In this document: piece after piece, positions 1-8,842 of the stretch
Position numbering within the stretch: position 1 is the stretch's first letter
Layout: every line of letters starts with the position of its first letter
NCBI RefSeq assembly: GCF_000445995.2
Contig: NC_022080.4
Location: 160,001-216,000, forward strand
Origin: Geobacillus genomosp. 3
GTDB lineage: Bacteria; Bacillota; Bacilli; Bacillales; Anoxybacillaceae
Direction: 5' to 3'
Length of the DNA stretch: 56,000 nt
Position numbers and translations under genes: made by a program
Notes under the pieces: generated by a model
What the model was told of the DNA's origin: nothing
Databases searched by the model: none
Seen by the model: the letters and a program-made list of their open reading frames with translations, nothing else

Positions 1-152
1 AAAGCCACTTGGCCATGGAGATGCTGGCAGAAGCACAACTTGTCACTTCGGCGGAATTTGTGGAAGTGAACCCGATTTTAGATGAGCGGAATAAAACCGC
101 TTCTGTCGCAGTAGCATTGATGGGGTCGCTATTTGGGGAGAAACTCATTTAA
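1..152 (+). CDS. rocF: Arginase, C-terminal fragment (cut by window start)
   Basis: Open frame from the window edge to TAA at 150-152, reading SHLAMEMLAEAQLV and ending SLFGEKLI. This matches the C-terminal helix of bacterial arginases, which hydrolyse arginine to ornithine and urea in the cytoplasm. The segment DERNKTASVAVALMGSLFG is the typical arginase tail. The position immediately upstream of sigW is the same as in other Bacillaceae, which supports the call. Only about 49 codons are present, so the manganese ligands cannot be checked. A hairpin terminator follows at about 197-234. Functionally it belongs with rocD/rocA/rocR found 14-19 kb into the window. Confidence 0.8.
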   Translation, partial: SHLAMEMLAEAQLVTSAEFVEVNPILDERNKTASVAVALMGSLFGEKLI

Positions 153-196
153 CGGGCTGTCGGGCGGTTCAAAATCGCTTTTTCCCCGCTGTGACC

Positions 197-234
197 GGGA
201 GGGGTTGCCATTCGTTTGGCTTCCCCTCCTCTTT
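197..234 (+). terminator. Probable rho-independent terminator after rocF
   Basis: A G-rich arm (GGGAGGGGTTGCC, from 197) pairs imperfectly with GGCTTCCCCTCC (219-230), followed by TCTTT. It separates rocF from the sigW promoter. Confidence 0.55.
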
Positions 235-263
235 CGGTTCTATGGTACAATAAACATGTTGCA

Positions 264-290
264 TGAAACTTTTCATAGTGAAATGCCGTA
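264..290 (+). promoter_or_regulatory. Sigma-W autoregulatory promoter of sigW-rsiW
   Basis: The -35 TGAAAC (264-269) and -10 CGTA (287-290) are separated by 17 nt. These are the sigma-W consensus elements (TGAAAC, N16-17, CGTA). In B. subtilis sigW is transcribed from such a promoter by its own product, so the match upstream of sigW is strong. Transcription would start near 298. Confidence 0.85.
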
Positions 291-328
291 ATATAAGATG
301 AGCCGTAAGGGCGGGGGTATTGTATTTT

Positions 329-892
329 ATGGATCTGTTTATTAAAAAAAGAATTAAGGCGATCCGAAAAGGCGACCAAAACGCATATGCGGATCTTGTC
401 GATTTGTATAAAGATAAGATTTACCGCCTTTGTTACCGAATGCTTGGAAATCGCCATGAGGCGGAAGATGCGGCACAGGAAGCGTTTATCCGCGCTTATA
501 TTCATATTGACAAGTACAATCCCGATATGAAGTTTTCGACGTGGCTGTACCGCATTGCCACGAACTTAACGATTGATAAATTGCGAAAACGGAAGCCGGA
601 TGTGTATTTGGATGAGGAACTAAACGGTACGGACGGATTGACGATGCAGGCCCAGCTTCCTTCCCGTGAAATGTCCCCTGAAGAGGCGGTGGAAAGCTTG
701 GAACTGCAGGAGACGGTACAGCGGGCGATTGAACAGCTGCCGGAGAAATACCGAAGCGTGCTCGTGCTCAAATACATTGAGGATTTGTCGCTGCAAGAGA
801 TTAGCGAAATTTTAGAGCTGCCGGTCGGTACGGTGAAAACGAGGCTGCATCGTGGCCGTGAAGCGTTGCGCAGGCAACTGGGCCATTTATAA
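329..892 (+). CDS. sigW: ECF RNA polymerase sigma factor SigW
   Basis: 187 residues from ATG 329, the same length as B. subtilis SigW. The ATG lies about 11 nt after a GGGCGGGGG ribosome binding site, whereas an upstream in-frame TTG at 320 is too close to it. Region 2 is clear (QNAYADLVDLYKDKIYRLCYRMLGN, then FSTWLYRIATNLTIDKLR), and region 4 ends with the helix-turn-helix LSLQEISEILELPVGTVKTR followed by LHRGREALRR. The family directs transcription of genes that resist antimicrobial peptides and membrane-active compounds. It is co-transcribed with rsiW 14 nt downstream, its membrane-bound anti-sigma factor, and preceded by a sigma-W promoter, so it is autoregulated. Confidence 0.95.
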   Translation: MDLFIKKRIKAIRKGDQNAYADLVDLYKDKIYRLCYRMLGNRHEAEDAAQEAFIRAYIHIDKYNPDMKFSTWLYRIATNLTIDKLRKRKPDVYLDEELNGTDGLTMQAQLPSREMSPEEAVESLELQETVQRAIEQLPEKYRSVLVLKYIEDLSLQEISEILELPVGTVKTRLHRGREALRRQLGHL

Positions 893-906
893 GAGGGTGG
901 GAAACT

Positions 907-1518
907 ATGAAATGTACGAAAGAAATGGTATTACTCATGCACAGCTATCTTGACGGTGATCTTCAGCCGGGTGAGGAGCAACGGCTAAAAGAGCATTTGC
1001 GTTCGTGTACCGCTTGTGCTACCCATTTTCATGAGCTAAAAAAAACGGTTGCCTTTCTACAATATGCCTCCCATGTGACCGCGCCGCCCTCGTTTACGTC
1101 AGTGGTGATGGGGGCGATGCCGAAGGAGAAAAAGACTGCACGGCTGCGCCGTTGGCTGCACGGACATCCACTGTTGACTGCCGCTTCGCTGTTTCTTCTT
1201 CTCACCATGGGAAGCGTCGCCTCCTCATGGGGAGGGCAAGGAGCGTTTTCCGTTTCAGCTGATGAACATGTGGTGATCCGCGACCATATGGTCATCGTGC
1301 CAGAAGGTGAAACTGTCAAAGGGGACATTGTCGTCCGCAATGGATCGATCCGGATTGAAGGAACGGTTGATGGGGATGTAACGGTGATCCACGGGGAGAA
1401 ATATATGGCGTCGGCCGGGCGGGTGACCGGGGAAGTAGAGGAAATTAATCAAGTGTTTGAATGGATTTGGTATAATATTAAAGAGAGGGTCAGCCGTGCG
1501 CTCCAATCGCTTGAATGA
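907..1518 (+). CDS. rsiW: Anti-sigma-W factor RsiW
   Basis: 203 residues starting at ATG 907 after GAGGGTGGG. The cytoplasmic N-terminus carries the zinc-binding anti-sigma motif His30-x3-Cys34-x2-Cys37 with an extra Cys3. A single membrane helix spans about residues 88-105 (PLLTAASLFLLLTMGSV). The outside part has a short repetitive beta-type stretch (VKGDIVVRNGSIRIEGTVDGDV) and an amphipathic C-terminus. In this family the protein holds SigW inactive until envelope stress triggers PrsW, RasP and Clp proteolysis. Gene order, size and topology match B. subtilis RsiW. A terminator follows directly, closing the sigW-rsiW unit. Confidence 0.93.
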   Translation: MKCTKEMVLLMHSYLDGDLQPGEEQRLKEHLRSCTACATHFHELKKTVAFLQYASHVTAPPSFTSVVMGAMPKEKKTARLRRWLHGHPLLTAASLFLLLTMGSVASSWGGQGAFSVSADEHVVIRDHMVIVPEGETVKGDIVVRNGSIRIEGTVDGDVTVIHGEKYMASAGRVTGEVEEINQVFEWIWYNIKERVSRALQSLE

Positions 1519-1522
1519 TGGC

Positions 1523-1544
1523 AGCCATCGTCCGATGGCTTTTT
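1523..1544 (+). terminator. Terminator after rsiW
   Basis: Perfect 8-bp stem AGCCATCG / CGATGGCT with a 2-nt loop and TTTT tail, starting just after the rsiW stop. The 2-nt loop is tight, so the closing pair probably opens. Confidence 0.7.
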
Positions 1545-1590
1545 CCATGACCATCAGAAGATTGGAAGTAGAAATAAAGGAAGTGTGAAG

Positions 1591-2412
1591 ATGTCCTTCG
1601 AAGAGCTCCCCATCTTGTCGTATTTATTGAAAATCGTCGACATTCTTGTTGTTTGGTATGTCATTTATAAATTGATGATGATGATTCGCGGGACGAAGGC
1701 CATTCAGTTATTAAAGGGCATTTTTTTAATTATTTTAGTCCGCTTCGTGAGCAATTATCTCGGACTCACTACACTGCAATGGCTGATGGATCAAGCGATC
1801 ATTTGGGGGTTTCTCGCGATCATCATCATTTTTCAGCCGGAATTGCGGCGCGCCCTCGAGCAGCTTGGCCGCGGGCGGCTGTTTACCCGCAGTACAGTCA
1901 ATGAAGATGAAGAGCGGTTGCGGATGGTTGAGGCTATCGTGAAAGCGACCGAATATATGGCGAAACGGCGCATTGGGGCGCTCATTTCCATCGAGCGGGA
2001 AACCGGGATGGGCGACTATGTTGAAACCGGAATTATGCTAAACGCGCACGTATCGTCGGAGTTGCTTATTAATATTTTCATTCCGAATACACCGCTTCAT
2101 GATGGGGCAGTGATTATTCAAAAAAATCAAATTGCTGCGGCGGCCTGTTATTTGCCGTTGTCGGAGAGCCCGTTCATTTCAAAGGAGCTCGGGACGCGCC
2201 ATCGGGCGGCGCTCGGCATTAGCGAAGTGACCGACAGTGTCACCGTCGTTGTATCCGAGGAAACCGGGGCGGTGTCAGTGGCGAAAAACGGCGAACTGTA
2301 CCGCGATTTAACGATCGATGAATTCCGGGAACTGTTGACAGGCGAGTTGGCTCCGGCTGCGAAGACCGCCGCTTCTTCCCGTTGGCAATGGAGGGGGAAG
2401 AAACATGGATAA
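1591..2412 (+). CDS. cdaA: Diadenylate cyclase CdaA (c-di-AMP synthase)
   Basis: 273 residues from ATG 1591, the length of the B. subtilis enzyme. The ATG sits 7 nt after AAAGGAAG, while GTG 1585 is only 1 nt from it. Three N-terminal membrane helices (about residues 10-30, 40-57 and 65-81) precede a DAC domain. The catalytic motifs are intact: Asp171-Gly-Ala and Arg203-His-Arg. The enzyme condenses two ATP to cyclic di-AMP, an essential messenger controlling potassium uptake and wall homeostasis. cdaR overlaps its last 8 nt and glmM follows, the conserved cdaA-cdaR-glmM module in which both partners regulate the cyclase. Potassium transporters such as the Ktr protein at 36 kb are expected targets of the signal. 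Confidence 0.95.
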   Translation: MSFEELPILSYLLKIVDILVVWYVIYKLMMMIRGTKAIQLLKGIFLIILVRFVSNYLGLTTLQWLMDQAIIWGFLAIIIIFQPELRRALEQLGRGRLFTRSTVNEDEERLRMVEAIVKATEYMAKRRIGALISIERETGMGDYVETGIMLNAHVSSELLINIFIPNTPLHDGAVIIQKNQIAAAACYLPLSESPFISKELGTRHRAALGISEVTDSVTVVVSEETGAVSVAKNGELYRDLTIDEFRELLTGELAPAAKTAASSRWQWRGKKHG

Positions 2413-3646
2413 ATTAATGGACCATCCTTGGTTTATTCGTGTCGTCTCTTTATTGTTGGCCATTATGCTTTATATGTCGGCCAATATCGGGGCGAAACCC
2501 GGGGAGCAGACACGCAATACATTTGGCCAGGACAATACGGAAACATTGATCGATATCCCGGTTGTCGCCTACTATGATGAGGAAAACTTGGTCGTATCCG
2601 GCGTGCCGAAATATGTAAATGTCACGCTTCAAGGTCCGGCAAGCATCGTCAAACCGACGGCACTGCAGCGGAATTTCGAAGTGTACGTCGATTTAACCGA
2701 CTTGCCATTAGGAACGTATACGGTGCCGATCAAATACAAGGATGTTTCCGAGAAACTGAAAGTGAATATTCAGCCTGCTTCGGTGAAAGTGACGATCCGT
2801 GAAAAAGTATCAAAACGCTTCCCGATCGGTGTTGAGTTTTTCAACCGAAACAAAATGCCTGAAGGCTACTCTGTCGGAGAGCCGACCGTGAAACCGGACG
2901 CTGTGACGATTACCGGGGCGAAAGAGCTGATTGACGAGATTTCGTTTGTCAAAGCGATCGTCGACTTGGAGGGAGCAACGGAAACGCTGACGAAAGAAGC
3001 ACGAGTCCGAGTGTACGACCGCGGTGGCAATGAAATAAATGTTGAGCCACAGCCGTCAGTTGTGGAAGTGACCGTACCGGTAAAAAGTCCGAGCAAGACC
3101 GTGCCACTTCAAGTACAAACCACTGGGGAGCTGCCGGACGGAGTACACCTTGTTAGCATCGATCCGGAGCCGGACCGGGTGACGATTTATGGGCCGAAAG
3201 AGGTGCTCGATCAAATTGACAAGCTAGAAGGATTGACGGTCGATTTGGATGACATCACCGATGATACAACGGTAGAGCTTGACGTTCCGTCCCCCGACGG
3301 AGTAAAAAGTGTTGACCCGGCCAAAGTCAAGGTTCATATCGACATCGAAAAAGATGAGGCGCGCACATGGGAGAACGTGCCGATCACGGTTGTCGGTCTG
3401 CCGGATTCGTACGAAGCCGATTTTTTGAAGCCGCTCGAAGGGAAAATTACTGTCCGTCTCATCGGTCCGCCTGATATCGTCCGCGGTTTGACGAAGGACG
3501 ATGTCCGTCTTTATGTCGATGTCAGCGGGCTCGATGCCGGCGAGCACCAAGTTCCCATCCAATGGGACAAACCGGAACAAGTCCGATGGGAGCCATCGAC
3601 GGAAACGGCGATGGTCAATATTAGCGAAAAAGCAGTTGCACAATAA
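2405..3646 (+). CDS. cdaR: CdaA regulatory protein CdaR (YbbR-domain protein)
   Basis: 413 residues from ATG 2405 (GGAGGGGGAAG upstream), overlapping cdaA by 8 nt. An uncleaved signal anchor (FIRVVSLLLAIMLYMSANIG) is followed by extracytoplasmic YbbR repeats of about 80 residues. Each opens with a pattern such as IPVVAYYDEENLVVSGVPKYV and contains VTIxGPKEVLD-like segments; at least four can be traced. It is known to bind CdaA at the membrane and modulate its activity. B. subtilis CdaR is longer (about 483 residues), so the present protein is compact, mainly lacking a C-terminal tail. It is translated within the cdaA-cdaR-glmM operon. Confidence 0.92.
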   Translation: MDKLMDHPWFIRVVSLLLAIMLYMSANIGAKPGEQTRNTFGQDNTETLIDIPVVAYYDEENLVVSGVPKYVNVTLQGPASIVKPTALQRNFEVYVDLTDLPLGTYTVPIKYKDVSEKLKVNIQPASVKVTIREKVSKRFPIGVEFFNRNKMPEGYSVGEPTVKPDAVTITGAKELIDEISFVKAIVDLEGATETLTKEARVRVYDRGGNEINVEPQPSVVEVTVPVKSPSKTVPLQVQTTGELPDGVHLVSIDPEPDRVTIYGPKEVLDQIDKLEGLTVDLDDITDDTTVELDVPSPDGVKSVDPAKVKVHIDIEKDEARTWENVPITVVGLPDSYEADFLKPLEGKITVRLIGPPDIVRGLTKDDVRLYVDVSGLDAGEHQVPIQWDKPEQVRWEPSTETAMVNISEKAVAQ

Positions 3647-3673
3647 ATTGTACAGTAAGGAGAGAGTGACCGA

Positions 3674-5020
3674 ATGGGTAAATATTTTGGCACCGATGGT
3701 GTACGCGGGGTAGCGAATCGTGAGCTGACGCCGGAGTTGGCGTTTAAAATCGGCCGCTGCGGTGGATATGTGCTGACGAAAAGTGCGGAGCGTCCGAAAG
3801 TGTTGATCGGACGCGACACGCGCATTTCCGGGCATATGTTGGAAGGCGCCCTTGTCGCCGGACTGCTTTCGATCGGAGCGGAAGTGATGCGCCTTGGCGT
3901 CATTTCCACACCAGGCGTCGCCTATTTGACGAAAGCGCTCGGGGCACAGGCTGGCATTATGATTTCCGCCTCCCACAACCCCGTCCAAGATAACGGCATT
4001 AAATTTTTCGGCCCGGACGGGTTTAAACTGTCGGATGAGCAGGAAGAAGAAATTGAAGCGCTGATCGACAGCCCTGAGGATATGCTGCCGCGACCGATTG
4101 GCGCCTCGCTTGGCCAGGTCAATGATTATTTTGAAGGCGGACAAAAGTACTTGCAATATTTAAAGCAGACGATCGATGAAGATTTCTCAGGGTTAAAAAT
4201 CGCCCTCGACTGCGCGCACGGGGCGACGTCGTCATTGGCAACGTATTTGTTTGCCGATTTGGACGCTGACGTCATCACAATGGGCGCTTCGCCAAACGGG
4301 CTGAACATTAACGAAGGAGTCGGTTCCACCCATCCGGAAGCGCTCGCTGCATTTGTCAAAGAAAAAGGAGCCGATGTCGGGCTTGCCTTTGACGGCGACG
4401 GCGACCGCCTCATTGCCGTCGATGAGAACGGCAACATCGTCGATGGCGACCAGATCATGTACATTTGCGCCAAATATTTAAAAGAAACCGGCCGCCTCAA
4501 GCACCAAACCGTCGTCTCGACCGTCATGAGCAACCTTGGGTTTTACAAAGCGCTTGAGGCGCAGGGAATCAAAAGCGTGCAAACCGCCGTTGGCGACCGC
4601 TATGTCGTCGAAGAAATGAAGAAGAACGGCTACAACCTCGGCGGCGAGCAGTCCGGACACATCATCTTCCTCGATTACAACACAACGGGGGACGGCATGT
4701 TGACAGCGCTCCAGCTCGTCAACATCATGAAAATCAAAGGCAAGCCGCTTTCCGAGTTGGCCGGGGAAATGAAAAAATACCCGCAGCTGCTTGTGAACGT
4801 CCGGGTGGCCGATAAGGAAAAAGCAATGGAAAACGAACAAGTGAAAAAAGTGATTCAGGAAGTGGAGGCAGAGATGAACGGCAATGGCCGCGTCCTCGTT
4901 CGTCCGTCAGGGACGGAACCCCTCGTGCGCATTATGGCTGAGGCTCCAACCGAAGAGGCGTGTCGCGCCTACGTTGAGCGGATCGCCGATGTCGTCCGCC
5001 GTGAAATGGGAGCGGAATAA
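3674..5020 (+). CDS. glmM: Phosphoglucosamine mutase GlmM
   Basis: 448 residues from ATG 3674, preceded by AAGGAGAGAG. It interconverts glucosamine-6-phosphate and glucosamine-1-phosphate, the second step toward UDP-GlcNAc. The active-site phosphoserine is Ser100 in ISASHNP, the magnesium loop is D240-GDGDR, and the sugar-binding GEQSGH and phosphate-binding [10 protein letters not shown] motifs are present. The length matches the family. It ends the cdaA-cdaR-glmM operon, and GlmM is known to bind and inhibit CdaA, coupling c-di-AMP to wall precursor supply. A strong terminator at 5040 separates it from glmS, which has its own promoter and ribozyme. Confidence 0.96.
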   Translation: MGKYFGTDGVRGVANRELTPELAFKIGRCGGYVLTKSAERPKVLIGRDTRISGHMLEGALVAGLLSIGAEVMRLGVISTPGVAYLTKALGAQAGIMISASHNPVQDNGIKFFGPDGFKLSDEQEEEIEALIDSPEDMLPRPIGASLGQVNDYFEGGQKYLQYLKQTIDEDFSGLKIALDCAHGATSSLATYLFADLDADVITMGASPNGLNINEGVGSTHPEALAAFVKEKGADVGLAFDGDGDRLIAVDENGNIVDGDQIMYICAKYLKETGRLKHQTVVSTVMSNLGFYKALEAQGIKSVQTAVGDRYVVEEMKKNGYNLGGEQSGHIIFLDYNTTGDGMLTALQLVNIMKIKGKPLSELAGEMKKYPQLLVNVRVADKEKAMENEQVKKVIQEVEAEMNGNGRVLVRPSGTEPLVRIMAEAPTEEACRAYVERIADVVRREMGAE

Positions 5021-5039
5021 TCGACCGCCTGGACAACCA

Positions 5040-5090
5040 CCCTATGCATAAACGGAACATTTCCTTTCGTTTATGCATAGGGTATTTTAT
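5040..5090 (+). terminator. Terminator after glmM
   Basis: 15-bp perfect stem CCCTATGCATAAACG (5040-5054) with CGTTTATGCATAGGG (5068-5082), followed by TATTTTAT. Confidence 0.85.
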
Positions 5091-5098
5091 ATAAATAG

Positions 5099-5127
5099 TT
5101 GACGCCGCTGGGAATGTCCTGTAATAT
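5099..5127 (+). promoter_or_regulatory. Sigma-A promoter of the glmS leader
   Basis: TTGACG (5099-5104), 17-nt spacer, TAATAT (5122-5127). It lies directly after the glmM terminator and upstream of the ribozyme, so the glmS mRNA would have a leader of more than 400 nt starting near 5134. Confidence 0.75.
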
Positions 5128-5159
5128 TAACGTTGTTGCCTTTTGCATGAAAGGAGGCG

Positions 5160-5306
5160 ATGGCAGGGCGAAGCAAGGGGATCAGGAACAGCAGTTTGTT
5201 GCAACGGATTGAACGCCTCAAAAAGAAAAACTGGTTGGTTGTTGCACTCGTTTTGACGATGAAAAGCGCCTGGACTAAGCGCAAGGACGGAAGTGCGCTT
5301 AGTTGA
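5160..5306 (+). CDS. Candidate 48-residue membrane peptide overlapping the glmS ribozyme
   Basis: ATG 5160 to TGA 5304-5306, preceded by AAAGGAGG. The spacing from this Shine-Dalgarno to the ATG is only about 2 nt, which weakens the call. The peptide has a basic N-terminus, a Lys/Arg-rich stretch (ERLKKKN), a short hydrophobic helix WLVVALVLTM and a basic tail. It is not recognised as a named family. The last third of the frame is the first 41 nt of the glmS ribozyme, so a ribosome translating it would pass over the cleavage site. It may be a small membrane protein, a leader peptide, or chance. Confidence 0.35.
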   Translation: MAGRSKGIRNSSLLQRIERLKKKNWLVVALVLTMKSAWTKRKDGSALS

Positions 5307-5426
5307 CGAGGAGGAGGTTTATCGAGGGTTTCGGCGGATGCCTCCCGGTTGATGCGATGACAGCCGCAAGTCCTCTCTTAAAACAAAGGGGCGACCCTTT
5401 GCACAAAGGGGAGGATATCATCGCGC
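5265..5426 (+). ncRNA. glmS ribozyme (glucosamine-6-phosphate-activated, self-cleaving)
   Basis: The conserved core is plain: cleavage-site context A(5265)|GCGCC(5266-5270), the stem GACTAAGCGC / GCGCTTAGTTG, the conserved GACGAGGAGGAGGTTTATCGA, GGCGGATGCCTCCCGG, the AGCCGCAAG segment, and the distal AAAGGGGCGACCCTTT hairpin. Closing helix P4 is formed by GCGATGA with TCATCGC (ending at about 5426) and TCCTC with GAGGA. Glucosamine-6-phosphate binding triggers cleavage; the exposed 5'-OH mRNA is then degraded, which lowers GlmS synthesis. The glmS start codon lies about 120 nt downstream. All expected elements appear intact, so it should be functional. Confidence 0.95.
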
Positions 5427-5547
5427 GAATACAGATAGGGAGTCTGCCGCGTTCATCGGCGAGGCTCTGGCTTGTTCTTTGACAACTGAACAGCGATTGC
5501 GGATCTCGTTGGCGGCAGCCTCCGATACTAAAGGAGGAAACGTTGCC

Positions 5548-7350
5548 ATGTGCGGCATTGTTGGTTATATCGGTTACCAAGATGTGAAGGAAATTTTATT
5601 GCGCGGATTGGAAAAACTCGAGTATCGCGGCTACGATTCGGCGGGGATCGCCGTCTTAAATGAGAACGGGGTTCATGTGTTTAAAGAAAAAGGGCGGATC
5701 GCCGATTTGCGCCGCATCGTCGATTTGAACGTCAAGGCGACGGTCGGCATTGGCCATACGCGCTGGGCGACGCACGGGGCGCCAAGCCGGGTGAACGCCC
5801 ACCCGCACCAAAGCGCCTCAGGCCGGTTTACGCTCGTGCATAACGGCGTCATCGAGAACTATGAAATGGTGAAGCGCGATTATTTGGCCGATGTCACATT
5901 CCAAAGCGACACGGACACGGAAGTGATCGTCCAGCTCGTCGAAACGTTCGTCAACGACGGACTGGCAACGGAAGAGGCGTTTCGAAAAACGCTCTCGCTG
6001 TTGAAAGGATCGTACGCCATCGCCATGATCGACGCGCAAGACGAAAACACGATCTATGCGGCGAAAAACAAAAGCCCGCTTCTCGTCGGCTTGGGCGATG
6101 GATTTAACGTTGTAGCGAGCGATGCGATGGCGATGCTGCATGTGACGAACCGATTCGTCGAACTGATGGATGGGGAAATGGTCATCGTCACGAGCGAGAA
6201 CGTCACGATTCAAACGTTAAACGGTGAAACAATCGAACGGAAGCCGTTTACGGCCGAGCTCGATGCGAGCGACATTGAAAAAGGGACGTACCCGCATTAC
6301 ATGTTGAAAGAAATTGACGAGCAGCCGTTTGTCATCCGCCGCATCATTCAAAAATACCAAGACGAAAACGGCGGATTGACGATTGACCAAGCGATCATCA
6401 ACGAAGTGCTGAACGCCGACCGTTTGTACATTGTCGCGTGCGGTACGAGCTACCACGCAGGCCTCGTCGGCAAGCAATTGATCGAGTCGTGGGCGAAAAT
6501 TCCGGTCGAAGTGCATATCGCCAGCGAATTTTCGTACAATATGCCGCTGTTGTCGGAAAAACCGCTCTTCCTCTTTATTTCGCAAAGCGGCGAAACGGCC
6601 GACAGCCGCGCTGTGCTCGTGCAAACGAACAAACTCGGCCATAAAGCGATCACCATCACGAACGTCCCGGGTTCGACGCTGTCGCGCGAAGCCGACTATA
6701 CGCTGCTGTTGCACGCCGGTCCGGAAATCGCCGTCGCCTCGACAAAGGCCTATACGGCGCAAATTGCCGTGCTGGCGATTTTGGCGGCGGCCGCGGCGAA
6801 AGCGAAAGGCTTTGAGCTGGGCTTTGACTTGACGAAAGAGCTCGCCATCGTCGCCAATGTGATGGAAATGCTGTGCGACGCGAAAGAAGAAATGGAAAAC
6901 ATCGCGAGCGACTACTTGACGTTGACGCGCAACTGCTTCTTCATCGGCCGTGCGGTGGACTACTATGTCTGCCTAGAAGGCGCGCTGAAACTGAAGGAGA
7001 TCTCTTACATCCAAGCGGAAGGGTTCGCCGGCGGCGAGCTGAAACACGGCACGATCGCCTTGATTGAGAACGGCACGCCGGTCATCGCGCTTGCCACCCA
7101 AGAGCACGTAAATTTGAGCATTCGCGGCAACGTAAAAGAAGTCGTCGCCCGCGGCGCGAACCCGTGCGTCATCTCGATGCGCGGCTTAGAAGGCGACGGC
7201 GACCGCTTCATCATCCCGGCTGTCCATCCGGATCTTACGCCGCTTGTCTCCGTCGTGCCGTTGCAGCTGATCGCGTACTATGCCGCTCTGCACCGCGGCT
7301 GCGACGTCGACAAACCGCGCAACTTGGCGAAGAGCGTGACGGTGGAGTGA
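5548..7350 (+). CDS. glmS: Glutamine-fructose-6-phosphate aminotransferase GlmS
   Basis: 600 residues from ATG 5548, the length of B. subtilis GlmS. The start is set by AAAGGAGG 10 nt upstream and by the need for Cys directly after Met: MCGIVGYIG, where Cys is the N-terminal nucleophile of the glutaminase domain. Longer in-frame starts near 5479 would bury this Cys. The glutaminase domain (about 1-240, with [11 protein letters not shown] and HNGVIENY) is followed by two SIS sugar-isomerase domains ([17 protein letters not shown]) and the C-terminal NLAKSVTVE. It makes glucosamine-6-phosphate, the entry to amino sugars for peptidoglycan, and is controlled by the upstream ribozyme. Confidence 0.97.
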   Translation: MCGIVGYIGYQDVKEILLRGLEKLEYRGYDSAGIAVLNENGVHVFKEKGRIADLRRIVDLNVKATVGIGHTRWATHGAPSRVNAHPHQSASGRFTLVHNGVIENYEMVKRDYLADVTFQSDTDTEVIVQLVETFVNDGLATEEAFRKTLSLLKGSYAIAMIDAQDENTIYAAKNKSPLLVGLGDGFNVVASDAMAMLHVTNRFVELMDGEMVIVTSENVTIQTLNGETIERKPFTAELDASDIEKGTYPHYMLKEIDEQPFVIRRIIQKYQDENGGLTIDQAIINEVLNADRLYIVACGTSYHAGLVGKQLIESWAKIPVEVHIASEFSYNMPLLSEKPLFLFISQSGETADSRAVLVQTNKLGHKAITITNVPGSTLSREADYTLLLHAGPEIAVASTKAYTAQIAVLAILAAAAAKAKGFELGFDLTKELAIVANVMEMLCDAKEEMENIASDYLTLTRNCFFIGRAVDYYVCLEGALKLKEISYIQAEGFAGGELKHGTIALIENGTPVIALATQEHVNLSIRGNVKEVVARGANPCVISMRGLEGDGDRFIIPAVHPDLTPLVSVVPLQLIAYYAALHRGCDVDKPRNLAKSVTVE

Positions 7351-7483
7351 GCGGGTTGGCGGTGGGAAAGATATTTGTCTTTCTACCAAAAAACCTTAGC
7401 GATGCACAAAAAAGTTCGATGATGAATAAAAAGTGCAGCGGTGATTAGGGAAGAAATTGAGGGAGAAGGAAATAGGATTTAAG

Positions 7484-7528
7484 GGAATCGAGGAAGGTAC
7501 CTGACGGTGCTTTTCTCGATTCCTTTTT
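7484..7528 (+). terminator. Terminator after glmS
   Basis: Stem GGAATCGAG (7484-7492) / CTCGATTCC (7515-7523), followed by TTTTTATTT. About 130 nt after the glmS stop. Confidence 0.75.
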
Positions 7529-7584
7529 ATTTGGAGCAAAAAAAGGGGAAAAAGGCAAGTATGCGGTGCAATAATGAAGCAGAT

Positions 7585-7608
7585 ATCCTATTTGTTTATA
7601 GGATTTTT
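7585..7608 (+). terminator. Short terminator-like hairpin
   Basis: ATCCTAT (7585-7591) / ATAGGAT (7598-7604) with a 6-nt loop and TTTTAT. It lies in gene-free DNA, perhaps left from a lost transcription unit. Confidence 0.4.
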
Positions 7609-7903
7609 ATAATGGGGGGCGAAAGCGCCTGTGTTTGTGCGTGGGGATGACGTACCTTCTCGGCATCGGAGCGGCGTGGTTGGTGTAAAAAATGTGACTT
7701 ATTGACACTTGAAAAATGGAGACCATTTGGCGGAGTTGGTCGGACAGGTGGGAAAGGTCTAACCTGTTCGGGTTTCATGGCGATGAATGGCCACCGCTTT
7801 TTGTCGGTTTCTCCTCCTCACGATGCTCCGTTTGCCCATGTGCTCTTGTCACTCCTTACTGGGCGATTGCATAAACTAGTCGCAGATTCCACAAATTCCA
7901 AGC
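7609..7903 (+). other. Gene-free stretch between glmS and the cupin gene
   Basis: No supported coding sequence. Frames here are short and of biased composition. A segment TTGACACTTGAAAAATGG (from about 7704) resembles the terminal sequences of some IS21-type elements, but no transposase or second end is visible, so it stays unassigned. No clear promoter for the cupin gene was found. Confidence 0.4.
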
Positions 7904-8476
7904 GTGAGGAGAGTGAACACGGAATTGAATCCTTATTATGTCCATCCGTATTACAGCACGCAGTGGCCCTATCCGATGCCTTCTTACTGGACCCTTCAAC
8001 AAGACCGGCGAAACTTTTATTCACATGGTTATTCTGAAAACTTGCTGAATAACAGGAACCCTCAAATCGAATTGAAAGATTACGGCGGGAAACCGTTCGT
8101 GGTCAATATCGAGCAAGCCGCCAAACAGAATCCGAATTATCGGACAGCGATCTGGACGGGCAACCATTTGCAGGTGACGTTGATGAGCATCGATGTTGGA
8201 GGCGATATCGGTCTGGAAGTGCATCCCGATGTCGATCAGTTCATCCGCATTGAACAAGGACAGGGGCTTGTACAAATGGGGAAACGAAAAAACGTTCTGG
8301 ATTTTGAAAGGAATGTGTCCGAAGATGACGCCATCATGATTCCAGCGGGGACGTGGCATAATGTGATCAACACAGGACATGTCCCTCTGAAGCTGTATTC
8401 CATTTATGCTCCGCCTGAGCATCCGTTTGGCACGATACACAGAACGAAAGCAGAAGCCAAAGCTGTTCATCGGTGA
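7904..8476 (+). CDS. Cupin-domain protein of unknown substrate
   Basis: Up to 190 residues. The N-terminus is rich in Tyr and Pro (LNPYYVHPYYSTQWPYPMPSYW). From about residue 85 there is a cupin beta-barrel: motif 1 GGDIGLEVHPDVDQFIRIEQG and motif 2 AIMIPAGTWHNVINTG. Potential metal ligands are the His and Glu of motif 1 and His in TWHNV. Such proteins are often annotated as mannose-6-phosphate isomerase-like; no enzyme activity can be assigned. The start is uncertain: GTG 7904 has no Shine-Dalgarno, whereas TTG 7925 lies about 11 nt after AGGAGAG. The gene stands alone between glmS and a dehydrogenase remnant. Confidence 0.75.
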   Translation: MRRVNTELNPYYVHPYYSTQWPYPMPSYWTLQQDRRNFYSHGYSENLLNNRNPQIELKDYGGKPFVVNIEQAAKQNPNYRTAIWTGNHLQVTLMSIDVGGDIGLEVHPDVDQFIRIEQGQGLVQMGKRKNVLDFERNVSEDDAIMIPAGTWHNVINTGHVPLKLYSIYAPPEHPFGTIHRTKAEAKAVHR

Positions 8477-8649
8477 TGGATTTGACCGTTTGTTGGAGAT
8501 ACGGTTTGTCTTGATTGCGGAGAGGTTGCATCCATAAAAGTGAAGCATCCCGAAAAGTTGAAATCACGTCACGAATATCGGCTCTTAGACCATATATACT
8601 AGACCGTCGAGATGACCTTATGATCGGCGTTGGGCTTGCCCCACCCATG

Positions 8650-8766
8650 TTTGATGAACGGCAATCCGAAAAGCCAGCAGCCGAGTCGATCCTTTGGCTG
8701 GCGGAGATCGGGCCTGACGGGCCGAACGGCGGATTTTTCCAGGATGGAAAGCGAATTGATTGGTAA
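8650..8766 (+). pseudogene. C-terminal remnant of a short-chain dehydrogenase/reductase
   Basis: The in-frame tail AAESILWLAEIGPDGPNGG, then FFQDGKRIDW and stop, matches the C-terminus of SDR oxidoreductases of the carbonyl reductase type, where the pattern xxWLA..GPTGGFFRDxKPIPW closes the protein. Upstream of about 8645 the similarity vanishes: there is no Rossmann GxxxGxG, no YxxxK catalytic motif and no convincing start. Roughly the last 35-40 residues of a 230-240-residue enzyme survive. A perfect terminator at 8843 probably belonged to the lost gene. Confidence 0.6.
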
Positions 8767-8842
8767 TGGGCGGCGTGGAAGTGAATATGGTTGTGCAATG
8801 ATCCAAAATCAAGGATTATGTTGCATCAACGTTTGTAATCAG

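Noticed and set aside
320..328. TTG at 320 as the sigW start (190 residues)
   Set aside because: It is only about 2 nt from the ribosome site, while ATG 329 is properly spaced and gives the family length of 187.
5479..5547. Upstream GlmS start giving 623 residues
   Set aside because: It would bury the catalytic N-terminal Cys and lies outside the ribosome site at 5530-5537.
7690..7900. IS21-type element end or transposase remnant
   Set aside because: A short TTGACACTTGAAAAATGG-like word is suggestive, but no transposase fragment or second end is visible, so it is not called as a feature.
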